This document shows positions 16,126 through 24,527 of a DNA stretch of 64,000 nucleotides, piece by piece. This DNA is from Polyangiaceae bacterium (GTDB lineage Bacteria; Myxococcota_A; Polyangia; Polyangiales; Polyangiaceae). A program made the position numbers and the translations under genes. Below the pieces are notes generated by a model. That model did no database searches. It was not told the DNA's origin and saw only the letters and a list, made by a program, of their open reading frames with translations. Position 1 is the stretch's first letter. Each line of letters opens with the position of its first letter. The DNA is taken from contig JACKEB010000018.1 in the NCBI GenBank assembly GCA_020633205.1, positions 124,001 to 188,000 on the forward strand. The letters are read 5' to 3'.

Positions 16126-17598
16126 TCAGACTTGCTTGTGGAGATACCGCCCGCCGCGATAGGCAAACACGTACACCAACGCGAACAGCACGTTGGTGAG
16201 CACCAGGACTTGCCACAGGGAAATCTGCGTCTTGCCGTGAACGTACACCGCGAGGATGCTCAGTGGGAGCTGGATCAGCCCGACCACGCTGCCGTCGATG
16301 AGCAAGGTGAAGCGCGTCGCCCCGGCGCCCTGGATGGCTGACCCCAAGACCACGCCGACCCCGAAGAGCACGTAGCTCGGTGCCACCCAGCGCAGGTAGG
16401 CCATCGCCTGGCTCACGACCACCGGAGAGTCATCGAAGAACCGCACGACGCTCTCGCCCGCTTGCCAGTAGATGAGCGCCAGCGCCGCCATGGTGAGGGC
16501 GTTGTATAGAGCGGTCACGTAGCCGCTGTGCTTTGCCCGTAGGCTCTGGCCGGCGCCCAGGTTCGTGCCCATGAAGGTCTGGCTTGCGGAGCCCCAACCA
16601 AGGCTCATGAACAGCGCCATCGTTTCTAGGCGGAAAACGATGCCAAGGGCCGTGGTCGCCGTGGGGTCTTCGGCGGTGGTGAAGGCGCGGTTCACCAGCG
16701 ACTGGGTCGCGAGCATCGCCAAGATGCGCACCACGAGCTGCGCGCTGCTTGGCCAGCCGAGATCCAAGATGCGCCCCATCAGGCGAAAGTCGGGGCGGCT
16801 CCGCCACTCCCGCTTGAACAACCCGAAGCGGCGGATCAGCAGATAGATGAGGGGCAACAGCGTTACCGCGCGACAGATCACCGTTGACCAGATCGCACCC
16901 ATCAACTCCATGCGAGGAATGCCAAGGGCCTCCGCGACCGGCGGTCCCCAGCTGAAGACGTCCGGCGCTTTGCCTGGGCCGTACACCATCAAGATGCTCA
17001 AGAAGAAGTTGAGCACGTTCGCGCCAAGCAAGAACGCGATGGGCATCTTCGAGCTACCGAGCGCGCGTGGCAGCGCCGTGAGGTGCAGCAGGAAGAACAT
17101 GGTGAAGCTCCCGCCGATCCCCACCCGCACGTAGTTCGTGCCAAGGCGTGCGACTTCGCCTTTGGCGCCGACCACATCCACCATCAGCGTCTCAGCGCCG
17201 AACACCCCGATCACCAAGAACAACAAGGCGAGCGCGCCCATCACCAGCACGGACTGCCATGCGACGTGGCGGCTCCCCTGCTCGTCGCCTTCGCCCTGAC
17301 GACGGCTCATCAACGCGACGGTCGCGATGCTCAGGCCGTAGCTGATGATCGAGCCCAGCGCTGTGAGCAAGTCGCAGATCCCCAGGGCACCGAGCGCGGG
17401 ACCAGCGACCTCGTCTTCCAAGCGCGAGATCACGTACGCGTCGACGAGGTTGAACGTGGTTTGGAGCCCCATGCCGAGGCCGAGCGGCGCGCCGAAGCGC
17501 AGCACCTGCCACCACAGATTGCCGGCGAGGATGCGCTTGCGTGCGCGGTCGTCGAGCTCTGGCTCGATGCTCACTTCCTCTGTAGCCGGCGCGCTCAT
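16126..17598 (-). CDS. MATE family multidrug/toxin exporter
   Basis: 490 residues with twelve hydrophobic segments arranged in two halves. Both MatE halves are recognisable: the first begins LRFGAPLGLGMGLQTTFNLV, the second at GWPSSAQLVVRILAMLATQS. Cation-coupled efflux of organic cations or secondary metabolites is the family role. The start lies 17 bases after the stop of the RNase HII-like gene on the same strand, so the two may be co-transcribed, with no obvious functional link. Confidence 0.92.
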   Translation of the reverse strand: MSAPATEEVSIEPELDDRARKRILAGNLWWQVLRFGAPLGLGMGLQTTFNLVDAYVISRLEDEVAGPALGALGICDLLTALGSIISYGLSIATVALMSRRQGEGDEQGSRHVAWQSVLVMGALALLFLVIGVFGAETLMVDVVGAKGEVARLGTNYVRVGIGGSFTMFFLLHLTALPRALGSSKMPIAFLLGANVLNFFLSILMVYGPGKAPDVFSWGPPVAEALGIPRMELMGAIWSTVICRAVTLLPLIYLLIRRFGLFKREWRSRPDFRLMGRILDLGWPSSAQLVVRILAMLATQSLVNRAFTTAEDPTATTALGIVFRLETMALFMSLGWGSASQTFMGTNLGAGQSLRAKHSGYVTALYNALTMAALALIYWQAGESVVRFFDDSPVVVSQAMAYLRWVAPSYVLFGVGVVLGSAIQGAGATRFTLLIDGSVVGLIQLPLSILAVYVHGKTQISLWQVLVLTNVLFALVYVFAYRGGRYLHKQV

Positions 17599-17615
17599 GG
17601 TTCTTGCTAGCGGTT

Positions 17616-18659
17616 CTAGTCTCGAGCCTCGCGACGCTTCGTCTTCGCTTTGGCCCCTTGCGCCTGTTTGCCATCGGCGCCAGTGCGCTCAAAGCAGCTA
17701 TCTGGAACGCGAAGCTCCTTGCGTAACGCTTCGGTGGCGACAACGAAACCGCCGGTAACAGGGTCGTTGTAGCCGCTCGTCGCGCTCACTTCGTCGCCGA
17801 GGCGTTCGACGTAGAACTCGCTGATGCGGCCCATCAAGAGCTCTCGCAGGTACTTGCCGAGCATCGATGCCAGCATCACCAAGCGATGCTTGGCGTCGAC
17901 GTCCATCATGAAGTGCAGCTGTCCTACCCCAGGGAAATGATAACCAGCGTGGGCTCGCTTCTGCGCGAGCACCGCGTGCAGCTGTCCTGAGAGCGGACCG
18001 AAGAAGCGCGAGTAGTCGCCGATGCCGCCCACCTTGCCGCAAACCGCATGAATGTCTTGCCCTGCGGATTCGCGAAACGCCAGCACGAGCTCCTCCATGG
18101 CGTGGAGGTTCCTGACGAAACGGTTCACCCCGGCGGCCTTGGCGACGTTCAAACGTTGGGTGCAGATCACGCTGCTCTTCGCCCCGACGATGCGGATGCC
18201 GTCTAGCTCGAGCTTGTCGAGGTGCTTGCGCGTGCGGTCGACCAGCTCATCGGGTGCCGTGAACGCCTCATGGGCGGATGCCCAGCAGTGCCCTTCGAGT
18301 CCCTTGGGACACGGCGCTTGAAGCTCGGGGAATGACTCCAGCGCAAGGGCGGCCACCAGATCCTGAGGACGGGTTGGGGGGGAGGGGGCGAGTCGCTCCA
18401 CGACGGCGCGCGCCCAGGCTTCACCCAAGGCGATGCTGCCATGCTTGAGCAGGCGCTTGCTATCATCGAGGTCGCGGGCGAGTTGACCTCGGGGGCGCCG
18501 TGTGAGGCGCGGCAGACCGGCTTCGGTAACCTCAGCCATCACGCCGCTGACGAGCAGCGGGCCCAGGCGGGCGCCGAGACCGTTTTCGTCTACTCCGATC
18601 TGAAAACGCTGTGGGGGAGCGAGGGGCGCGCTGGGTTCTGGGAGGTTGGCTTTTGACAT
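17616..18659 (-). CDS. Divergent RNase HII-like protein
   Basis: 347 residues from the ATG at 18659. The order of motifs follows RNase HII: IGVDENGLGARLGPLLVSGV (family GvDEaGRGplaGPvv; Asp24-Glu25 retained), DLDDSKRLL (family DSKkL), a central helix GVNRFVRNLHAMEELVL, and DVDAKHRLVMLASMLGKYL (family gDaks..IAaASilAK). The GRG triad that recognises the RNA-DNA junction is NGLG, and the DG motif giving the third catalytic Asp is not evident (AVCGKVGG instead). At 347 residues it is longer than typical RNase HII (about 200-230). Either a remodelled nuclease or an inactive relative; a housekeeping rnhB is presumably elsewhere. Confidence 0.6.
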   Translation of the reverse strand: MSKANLPEPSAPLAPPQRFQIGVDENGLGARLGPLLVSGVMAEVTEAGLPRLTRRPRGQLARDLDDSKRLLKHGSIALGEAWARAVVERLAPSPPTRPQDLVAALALESFPELQAPCPKGLEGHCWASAHEAFTAPDELVDRTRKHLDKLELDGIRIVGAKSSVICTQRLNVAKAAGVNRFVRNLHAMEELVLAFRESAGQDIHAVCGKVGGIGDYSRFFGPLSGQLHAVLAQKRAHAGYHFPGVGQLHFMMDVDAKHRLVMLASMLGKYLRELLMGRISEFYVERLGDEVSATSGYNDPVTGGFVVATEALRKELRVPDSCFERTGADGKQAQGAKAKTKRREARD

Positions 18660-18772
18660 GGGGTGGGGGAGTCGTCGCCCGGCTTCTCGAACCAGCCTCG
18701 CCGCGACAACGAAGCGTTGCGCTGGGCGTGCTTTTCTCGGGGCGCACGGCGTCTTAAGTTCTTCATTCCCGA

Positions 18773-19729
18773 ATGCCAAGCTTCCCCTTGTTCAGCCGCC
18801 GAGACTGGCTCGCCAGCGTTGGCGCTAGCGCGCTTTCCGCTTCGATTTTCGGCTGTGGAAGGGACGCGAGCATCGGAACCCGGAAGGAGCCTCAAGCCAT
18901 GTCCACCTCGAACCAGAGCTCGACCGTCCATTCTGGGGCCCGTATGCCGTCGATCTTCGTGGGCCATGGGGCGCCGCTGCTCGCCGTGGACGCCGAGAAG
19001 GGTGCGCCGTTGGTCGAGTGGGGGACGGTGTTGGCTCGCGAGTTCAAGACGCCCCGGGCGGTGCTCAGTATCTCGGCGCACTGGACGACTGCTGGGGACA
19101 CGCTTTCGCTCGGGCCGCTCACGCCGCAGCCCCTGATCTACGATTTTTCAGGTTTCCCTGAGGAATTGTATCGAGTCAAATACCCGGCGCCCGGCGGTGA
19201 GGTCATCTCGAAGGAAGTCTCCGCGTGTCTCGCCAAGCTGCCGGGTGTGTCCGTGAAAGAGACGGAGCGCGGCTTGGACCATGGCACCTGGACACCGCTG
19301 GTGCATCTGTGGCCGAAAGCCGACGTCCCGATCTTGCAGCTCTCGCTGCCAATGAGTTGGAGCGGCAAGCGCTGGTTCGAACTCGGGCAAGCCTTGGCGC
19401 CGTTGCGCGACGCAGGTGTGCTCATCATGGGCAGCGGCAATGTCACCCACAACCTACGCAAGGTTGACTGGCGGCCGAACGCAGAGGTGCCTCAGTGGGC
19501 AGCGGAGTTCGACAGCTGGCTCGAACAGAACCTGACGCGTTTCCATGCGGATGAGCTGATGGACTACAAGCAGCGCGCGCCCGCGCTGGCTACGAACCAC
19601 CCGACTGAGGAGCACTGGGCGCCGCTGGTGGTCGTCGCTGGAGCAGCCGGCCAGGGACCCAAGGTCAGCTACCCTGTGAGTGGGTGGGAGTTTGGTTCGC
19701 TTTCGCGGCGCTCCGTGCAGTTCTCCTAG
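18773..19729 (+). CDS. Tat-exported LigB-family extradiol dioxygenase (DODA/YgiD-like)
   Basis: 318 residues. N-terminus has a twin-arginine motif SRRDWLAS (Arg9-Arg10), a hydrophobic stretch and lipobox SIFGC (Cys28), so it is probably a Tat lipoprotein. The catalytic domain matches 4,5-DOPA dioxygenase: FVGHGAP (metal His65), SISAHW (His103), LDHGTWTPL and GSGNVTHNL. Cytoplasmic YgiD lacks such a leader, so export is unusual. Substrate is probably a catechol; an iron or zinc ligand set is present. The stop codon TAG lies inside the CTAG flank of the adjoining MITE-like element, so insertion happened at the very end of the gene. Confidence 0.85.
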   Translation: MPSFPLFSRRDWLASVGASALSASIFGCGRDASIGTRKEPQAMSTSNQSSTVHSGARMPSIFVGHGAPLLAVDAEKGAPLVEWGTVLAREFKTPRAVLSISAHWTTAGDTLSLGPLTPQPLIYDFSGFPEELYRVKYPAPGGEVISKEVSACLAKLPGVSVKETERGLDHGTWTPLVHLWPKADVPILQLSLPMSWSGKRWFELGQALAPLRDAGVLIMGSGNVTHNLRKVDWRPNAEVPQWAAEFDSWLEQNLTRFHADELMDYKQRAPALATNHPTEEHWAPLVVVAGAAGQGPKVSYPVSGWEFGSLSRRSVQFS

Positions 19730-19905
19730 CAGGATGCTGAAAAGCTCCGCTTTTCAGCATCCTGCGTGCTTATCCGCGCGGATCTTCGAACCACGCTCTC
19801 CCAAAACCCCATAAAAGTGAGGGTTTTGCGAGAGCGTGATCTGGTCGAGTTGTGCGCGGGCACGGTTGTTGTTGTTTGGCAGGGTGTTTTTCAACACCCT
19901 GCTAG
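19726..19905. mobile_element. MITE-like element with CTAG flanks
   Basis: A 172-bp unit (19730-19901) flanked on both sides by CTAG, as expected for a 4-bp target duplication. Imperfect terminal inverted repeats: CAGGATGCTGAAAA on the left and CAGGGTGTTGAAAA read inward from the right, 12 of 14 identical. Each end is itself a hairpin (16-bp stem 19729-19744/19750-19765; 10-bp stem at 19880-19902), and a third hairpin sits inside (19792-19809/19821-19838, 17 of 18 paired). No transposase. It lies between convergent genes and could also end their transcripts. CTAG targets are known for IS5-group elements; parent element not identified. Confidence 0.7.
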
Positions 19906-19919
19906 CAGCTTCCCGAGCG

Positions 19920-22085
19920 CTACTTGGCAAAGCGGGCGAGCCGCTTGACCACGTCGCACGCTTGGGCGAATCCGCTGCCATCTGGACAGAGCTCCTTCAT
20001 CACCGTGTACGCGCGAGCCGGGTCCGACTTCTCGAGCAGCTTGCCGAACTCGAGGCACGGCGCGGGTGACTCCTTGGAGCAATCCGCTTCGAAGCTCTGA
20101 ATTGCCTTGGCACCTGCAACGTCTCGGACCAAATCGCAGTACTGGAAGTTGCCTCCTTTGCAGCCGGCGCGGGCGAGCTTCAGCGCCTGCTCTGGGTCGC
20201 GGGGCTTCAGAAGTTTGATCTGTGCCTGACAGGCGGCGGGTGCCTTCGCCTGACAGGCTTGTTCGTAGAGTTCGAGGGCGCGGTCCAGGTTTTTGGGAGT
20301 GCCTTCGCCGCGCTCGTAGAGCTCAGCGAGTCCGATACAGCTGCTGGTATCCGAGTAGCGACAACCGCGCCCGAGCCACACCAGCGCCTGCTGAGGTTGC
20401 GCCTTGACCAGCTTCCCTTCGCGGAAGAGCCGCGCGATTCGCGCACAGCTCACGAACTCTTCCGGCTTCTCGAGGGGACACGCTTTGTCGAAGTAGGTCG
20501 CGGCCAGCGCCAAATTCGCTCCGACCAGATCGCCGGTTTGATATGCCTCACCGAGCTCGTAGCACGCGGTGAGATCTCGCAAGGAACACGCGCGATCCAG
20601 GTACGCGAAGCTCAGTCCGACGTCCTTGGTGAGGGTGGTTCCGCGCTGCCTGAGATCCGCCAGTTGCCAGCACGCGCCGGAGTCGTTGGCCAGACATACG
20701 CGCTCGAGCACGGCTTCCCCTGCGCGGATCCCTTCGGGAGTTGGCTTGCTGCCATCGGGAGGCTCGAAGTAGCTGGATACGAGGCCCATGCAGCTGTCTC
20801 GACCACCGAGACGACAGCCGCGCTCCAGGAGCTTGCGTCCCTTGTCGATGTCAAGCGTTTCCTTGTGGTAAAAGTACTTGCCGGCAGCCATGCGGCACGA
20901 GGGGGCGTAGTCCAGATCGCAGGCACGTTGTATCGCCGCTTCCCGCTCCTCATTCGGTCCCTTCGTCCAGTAGAGCCGGTCGCACGCCTGCCCGATGCCT
21001 TGGTCGCAGGCCTTTACATACAGCGGCCGGTAGGTAGCGCGCTTTGCGTCGTGGTCCTCGACGATCTGATCCCAGCTGCGAGGCGCCTCACCTTCGCGCT
21101 TCTCGCGCTTCGCCCACGCGTAGTGCTCCCGCTCGAGCTGCACCGCCAAGTTGTAACAACTGCCCGCGTTGCCCGCGTCGCATTGCTTGCGGCATTCGTC
21201 CGCGCTCGCACCGGCCTTGCATAGAAAGGGAGCAGAGGCGTCTTGAGTGCACTTGCTTCCTACCCGTCGGAATCCAACCGGACACAGATCGTCGAGCGCA
21301 CCCGCAGCGCTCTTCTCCGGCGCCTTCTTTGCATCTCTGAGCGGCACGCCCTCTTGGATTGGAACCAAGTGCAGGCGGACAGGTACCGAGCAACCGTCAG
21401 GAGGTGCGGAGGCGTCCACACTCGAACGTCGACACGCGTCGAGGTCGCCATCCTTCGCGGCCGCGTCGCGTTGACTCGCGGAGGCCGCGTTGCCGGCCAC
21501 ACCAAATACTTCTGCGGCGACCTTGGCTTCACCTTGGGCAGAGGTCTGCATCGCGAAGGCACCCAAGGTGCTGCCTTGAACGAAGTGGGTCGCTCCGTCG
21601 CAGCTGCCTTTGAGTTCGGGTCTCCCCACGGCATCGAACAACGAGCGACGCGTCCCCACTTGAATCAGCGCGAGCTGGAGCGAGCTGCCCTGAGCGAGTC
21701 GGCCTGAGAGGCTCGCGGCGCCGAACGGCAGGTTCGCGCCGAGCTCCACTTGGTCCTTCAGTGTCACGACGTCTTCTTTGCGGTTCACTCCTGCGAACTC
21801 GTAGTCACCCGACAGCTTGCAGCTCTCGAGCACTCGCAGTTCGCGACAGTCGTGGGCAACGATGCCGATCCCGCGCTGCATTGCGGACTCCAACGCCACG
21901 CGCGTGGCCGACGGTAGGTCGACCACCAAGGGACTCAGCTCAGCCCGCGGGTCGCAGGGGATGCTGCTCTCGGATTCGAGTGCGTGGGCTGCGGTCGGCG
22001 CATTGGGACGGGTGGCGTCCCCGACCTGGGTCGGTGTGCAAGACCAGCCGAGAGCGACGAACGGAAGACAGTGGAGAAGTCGCAT
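19920..22085 (-). CDS. Sel1-repeat lipoprotein
   Basis: 721 residues. Signal peptide with lipobox LGWSC. The first 270 residues are a beta-rich region with scattered Cys; the rest is a long run of Sel1-like TPR repeats of about 36 residues, each with the pattern CDxGxxxxCxxLG or ACxxxxxxxCYNLA, where paired Cys probably make disulphides within each hairpin (for example CDAGNAGSCYNLAVQLE and CSLRDLTACYELGEAY). Sel1 proteins scaffold protein complexes; exported Cys-rich ones are common in myxobacteria. The 3' end abuts the MITE-like element. Confidence 0.85.
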   Translation of the reverse strand: MRLLHCLPFVALGWSCTPTQVGDATRPNAPTAAHALESESSIPCDPRAELSPLVVDLPSATRVALESAMQRGIGIVAHDCRELRVLESCKLSGDYEFAGVNRKEDVVTLKDQVELGANLPFGAASLSGRLAQGSSLQLALIQVGTRRSLFDAVGRPELKGSCDGATHFVQGSTLGAFAMQTSAQGEAKVAAEVFGVAGNAASASQRDAAAKDGDLDACRRSSVDASAPPDGCSVPVRLHLVPIQEGVPLRDAKKAPEKSAAGALDDLCPVGFRRVGSKCTQDASAPFLCKAGASADECRKQCDAGNAGSCYNLAVQLEREHYAWAKREKREGEAPRSWDQIVEDHDAKRATYRPLYVKACDQGIGQACDRLYWTKGPNEEREAAIQRACDLDYAPSCRMAAGKYFYHKETLDIDKGRKLLERGCRLGGRDSCMGLVSSYFEPPDGSKPTPEGIRAGEAVLERVCLANDSGACWQLADLRQRGTTLTKDVGLSFAYLDRACSLRDLTACYELGEAYQTGDLVGANLALAATYFDKACPLEKPEEFVSCARIARLFREGKLVKAQPQQALVWLGRGCRYSDTSSCIGLAELYERGEGTPKNLDRALELYEQACQAKAPAACQAQIKLLKPRDPEQALKLARAGCKGGNFQYCDLVRDVAGAKAIQSFEADCSKESPAPCLEFGKLLEKSDPARAYTVMKELCPDGSGFAQACDVVKRLARFAK

Positions 22086-22461
22086 AGCAAATACCGCGGC
22101 GTAGGATACGCGAGATGTGTAGGCCGTGGTGGTTCACTGTTCGCTGAGGCTGAATCCTTGAGGAAATCAAGTGGGGAACGCTGCGGGACGAGGTGCCGCC
22201 CGTCGGATACGGATAGCGGTTCAGGCTGTGGTGGGCGATAGAGCCCGGTGTGGCTAAGCCCCTCATAAGTCGACCGGCCGCGAAGCCGTGTTTTGCCGAC
22301 CTTTTCCTACGTTTGCCCTCCCAGATGATAACCCCTTGAAGCTTCGTCCACCCACGCGCCCATCGCAGCTTGGCTCGATCCTTGGTGGCCAAAAGCCCTC
22401 AGGCTTCGGCTAGGCTCAGCGGTATGAAGCTTGCCAAGGCGAGCGCGGGGGTAGGAGATTG
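22086..22461. other. 376-bp gap between divergent genes
   Basis: Divergent promoter region for the Sel1 lipoprotein (minus) and the beta-barrel gene (plus). No convincing gene: open frames here are antisense shadows with poor codon use. It ends in TAGGAG at 22452-22457, the ribosome binding site of the beta-barrel gene. No clear operator or hairpin noticed. Confidence 0.5.
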
Positions 22462-23118
22462 ATGATGATGTCGAGAAGCAACTGCTCCGGTAACCTGACC
22501 AAAACCATCGCCGCTACGGCGGTCGCTGCCGCGGTGCTAGCGCTGCCGAACCTGGCGTCCGCGGAGTCGGTGATCAAGCGCCCGGGAGCGCATCCGGACT
22601 ACTCTTTCGAACTCGAACCCCACCTCGTCTTTCAGTGGGACAACCGCTGGGGCAGCGACGACGGCCTCGGGCCGGGTGTGCGCTTCAACATCCCGTTCTT
22701 GGACAACGGTCCCATCTCCAAGATCAACAACAACATGGCGATCGGCGTGGGCCTGGACCTGACCCTCGGCAGCAACGACTGCCGCTGGTACTACGGTGGG
22801 CGGGGCGTCCCGTGGGACAACCGCAACGACTGCAACGTCACCGAAGTTTGGCTGCCCGTCGTACTACAGTGGAACTTTTTCCTTACGGATATTATCAGTG
22901 TGTTCGGTGAGCCGGGCCTCGGCTTCGTTCACCGCAGCTACGACTGGGAGTTCTACTGCAACGGCGCCAACGGGCAGATCTGTGAGTTCGACGACACGAA
23001 GAACGAACTCGAGTTCGTGTTCTGGGGCGGTGCGCGCTTCCAGTTCAGCGACATGGTCGGCTTGACCGTGCGACTCGGTACGCCCTACGTCTCCGTCGGC
23101 GCGAACTTCCTGTTCTGA
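22462..23118 (+). CDS. Outer-membrane beta-barrel protein
   Basis: About 218 residues; three consecutive ATG codons (22462, 22465, 22468) follow TAGGAG, so the exact start is unclear. Signal peptide with ALPNLASAES cleavage, then alternating polar/hydrophobic strands and a terminal aromatic residue (VSVGANFLF), the Bam recognition feature. About eight strands, as in OmpA/OmpW-size barrels. A Cys-containing loop CRWYYGGRGVPWDNRNDC may form a disulphide. Probably co-transcribed with the Kunitz lipoprotein gene 5 bases downstream. Confidence 0.75.
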   Translation: MMMSRSNCSGNLTKTIAATAVAAAVLALPNLASAESVIKRPGAHPDYSFELEPHLVFQWDNRWGSDDGLGPGVRFNIPFLDNGPISKINNNMAIGVGLDLTLGSNDCRWYYGGRGVPWDNRNDCNVTEVWLPVVLQWNFFLTDIISVFGEPGLGFVHRSYDWEFYCNGANGQICEFDDTKNELEFVFWGGARFQFSDMVGLTVRLGTPYVSVGANFLF

Positions 23119-23123
23119 GGTCC

Positions 23124-23612
23124 ATGCGACGTTGGTGCTCACCGCTGCTGCTCGCTGCCGTGCTTGGCGGTGCGGGCAGCTGTGGCGGTCGCTCAACGGA
23201 ACCCAGCACCGGAACTGGCGGAACAGCGGGTGCTGGTGGCAGCGGGGGCGGCGGCACCAGCGTTTGCGAGTTGCCCGCCGAAGGTGGCATGTGCAACGCG
23301 TACTTCCCACGCTGGTGGTTCAACGCGGAAACGCAGCGCTGCGAACCGTTCGTGTGGGGAGGTTGCGGCGGCAACGGGAACAACTTTGAGTCCGCCGAGG
23401 CGTGCGTGAGCGGTTGTGCGCCTGGGAGCGTCAGTGACGTGTGCCAGGTGGTCGGCTGCCCAGAGGGTGATGTGTGCGTCTACTTCAGCGAGCAAGCGGG
23501 CTGTGGCACGCCTTGCGTCGAAGGCAACGGCTGCCCAAACGGCACCCACTGCAGCTGTGGTTCGAGCTGCCCCGGCTGCGACGACTGCGGCCTCGTGTGT
23601 CGCTCCACCTGA
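23124..23612 (+). CDS. Lipoprotein with BPTI/Kunitz-type domain
   Basis: 162 residues. Lipobox GAGSC (Cys20), short Gly linker, then a Kunitz domain at residues 48-98 with Cys at 48, 57, 73, 81, 94 and 98. The gaps of 8, 15, 7, 12 and 3 residues are identical to bovine pancreatic trypsin inhibitor. FVWGGCGGNGNNFESAEAC matches the family signature. The residue after the second Cys, the P1 position that selects the protease, is Asn58, so trypsin is unlikely to be the target. A second Cys-rich region with CPEGDVC and CSCGSSCPGC follows. Kunitz domains are mainly animal; bacterial examples are scarce. Role may be protease inhibition at the cell surface. Confidence 0.88.
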   Translation: MRRWCSPLLLAAVLGGAGSCGGRSTEPSTGTGGTAGAGGSGGGGTSVCELPAEGGMCNAYFPRWWFNAETQRCEPFVWGGCGGNGNNFESAEACVSGCAPGSVSDVCQVVGCPEGDVCVYFSEQAGCGTPCVEGNGCPNGTHCSCGSSCPGCDDCGLVCRST

Positions 23613-23760
23613 GCGGTTCTCGCGCGTGATTGAGAAGTTTCAACCCTCAAGGAAATTTGTGATTGTTCGCGCCTCCCGGGCGCGAAATTGGCGCGCTGCT
23701 CACGGGTGATCTGACGCCAAAGCGTGTGGTGAACGGTCGCTTGGCTTCTCTCGCAGCCTG

Positions 23761-23780
23761 CCGAGGAATAGACTCCTCGG
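23761..23780 (+). other. Leader hairpin before the lipoprotein at 23810
   Basis: CCGAGGA-ATAGAC-TCCTCGG, a 7-bp perfect stem 29 bases before the ATG, followed by the ribosome site AAGGAG at 23795-23800. No T-run, so not an obvious terminator. The rest of the gap 23613-23760 shows no gene. Confidence 0.4.
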
Positions 23781-23809
23781 GTCTTTGACCCCTTAAGGAG
23801 ACTCCCCCA

Positions 23810-24463
23810 ATGACCCGAATCGGCTTGACCTGCCTGTGCTTTCCCCTCGTCGTGGCCTGCGGTGGCGCGACGGACATCGACTACCAGGGCCCTGACGGCG
23901 GCGAAGCCGGTGGCGCTGGTGGGAGCGGCGGCAGCGTAGCCAACGGCGGCACTGGTGCTGAAGGGGGCTCGACGACGGTCGGCGGTTCCGGCGGTGCAGT
24001 CAACGGCGGGAGTGCCGGGGATGCTGGCGCTGGCAACGCGGGGGCTGGCGCTCAAGGCGGCAGTGCCGGAACGGCAGGCACTGGCCAGGGTGGTGGGGGC
24101 AACGGTGGTGTCGCTGGCACCGGTCAGGGCGGAAGCGGCGGTAGCACGATGATTATGTGCAACGACGCGGGCGACTGTCCGCCTGCGCCTGGCGGCTTGC
24201 CGGTGCAAATCGACGCGTGCTGCACCCCTCAAGGCACGTGCGGTGTGAGCTCCAGCTTCATCGGCGGAGGGCAGTGCATCGAAGGCGGTCAACCTGGAAC
24301 GCCGAGCAACGAGTGCATGGGCTTCAGCCAGGGCGGCTTCACCCTGGACGGCTGCTGCAAGCCCGACGGCACTTGCGGCATCCTCGACACCTTCCTTGGT
24401 CTTGGCTGCGTCGACCCCTCGCAGTTTGGTGCACCCGGCGGCGGTGGCACCTGCACGCCCTGA
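23810..24463 (+). CDS. Gly-rich-linker lipoprotein with paired CC modules
   Basis: 217 residues, well placed behind AAGGAG. Lipobox LVVAC, then about 85 residues of Gly/Ala/Ser/Thr with GAGGSGG-type repeats. The C-terminal domain has two copies of a module: DACCTPQGTCGVSSSFIGGGQC and DGCCKPDGTCGILDTFLGLGC share spacing throughout. Surface lipoprotein of unknown role; same design as those at 13941 and 15418. Confidence 0.8.
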   Translation: MTRIGLTCLCFPLVVACGGATDIDYQGPDGGEAGGAGGSGGSVANGGTGAEGGSTTVGGSGGAVNGGSAGDAGAGNAGAGAQGGSAGTAGTGQGGGGNGGVAGTGQGGSGGSTMIMCNDAGDCPPAPGGLPVQIDACCTPQGTCGVSSSFIGGGQCIEGGQPGTPSNECMGFSQGGFTLDGCCKPDGTCGILDTFLGLGCVDPSQFGAPGGGGTCTP

Positions 24464-24527
24464 GCGCCAAGCCCTCTGGGGATAAATCCGCGCGGAACTG
24501 ACCTGGGGTGGGGACCAGCTGGACCCG

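Noticed and set aside
22060..22241. Plus-strand peptide with KYRGV that recalls an AP2 domain
   Set aside because: Only five residues fit; the rest lacks the Trp and the AYD helix and starts antisense to the Sel1 gene.
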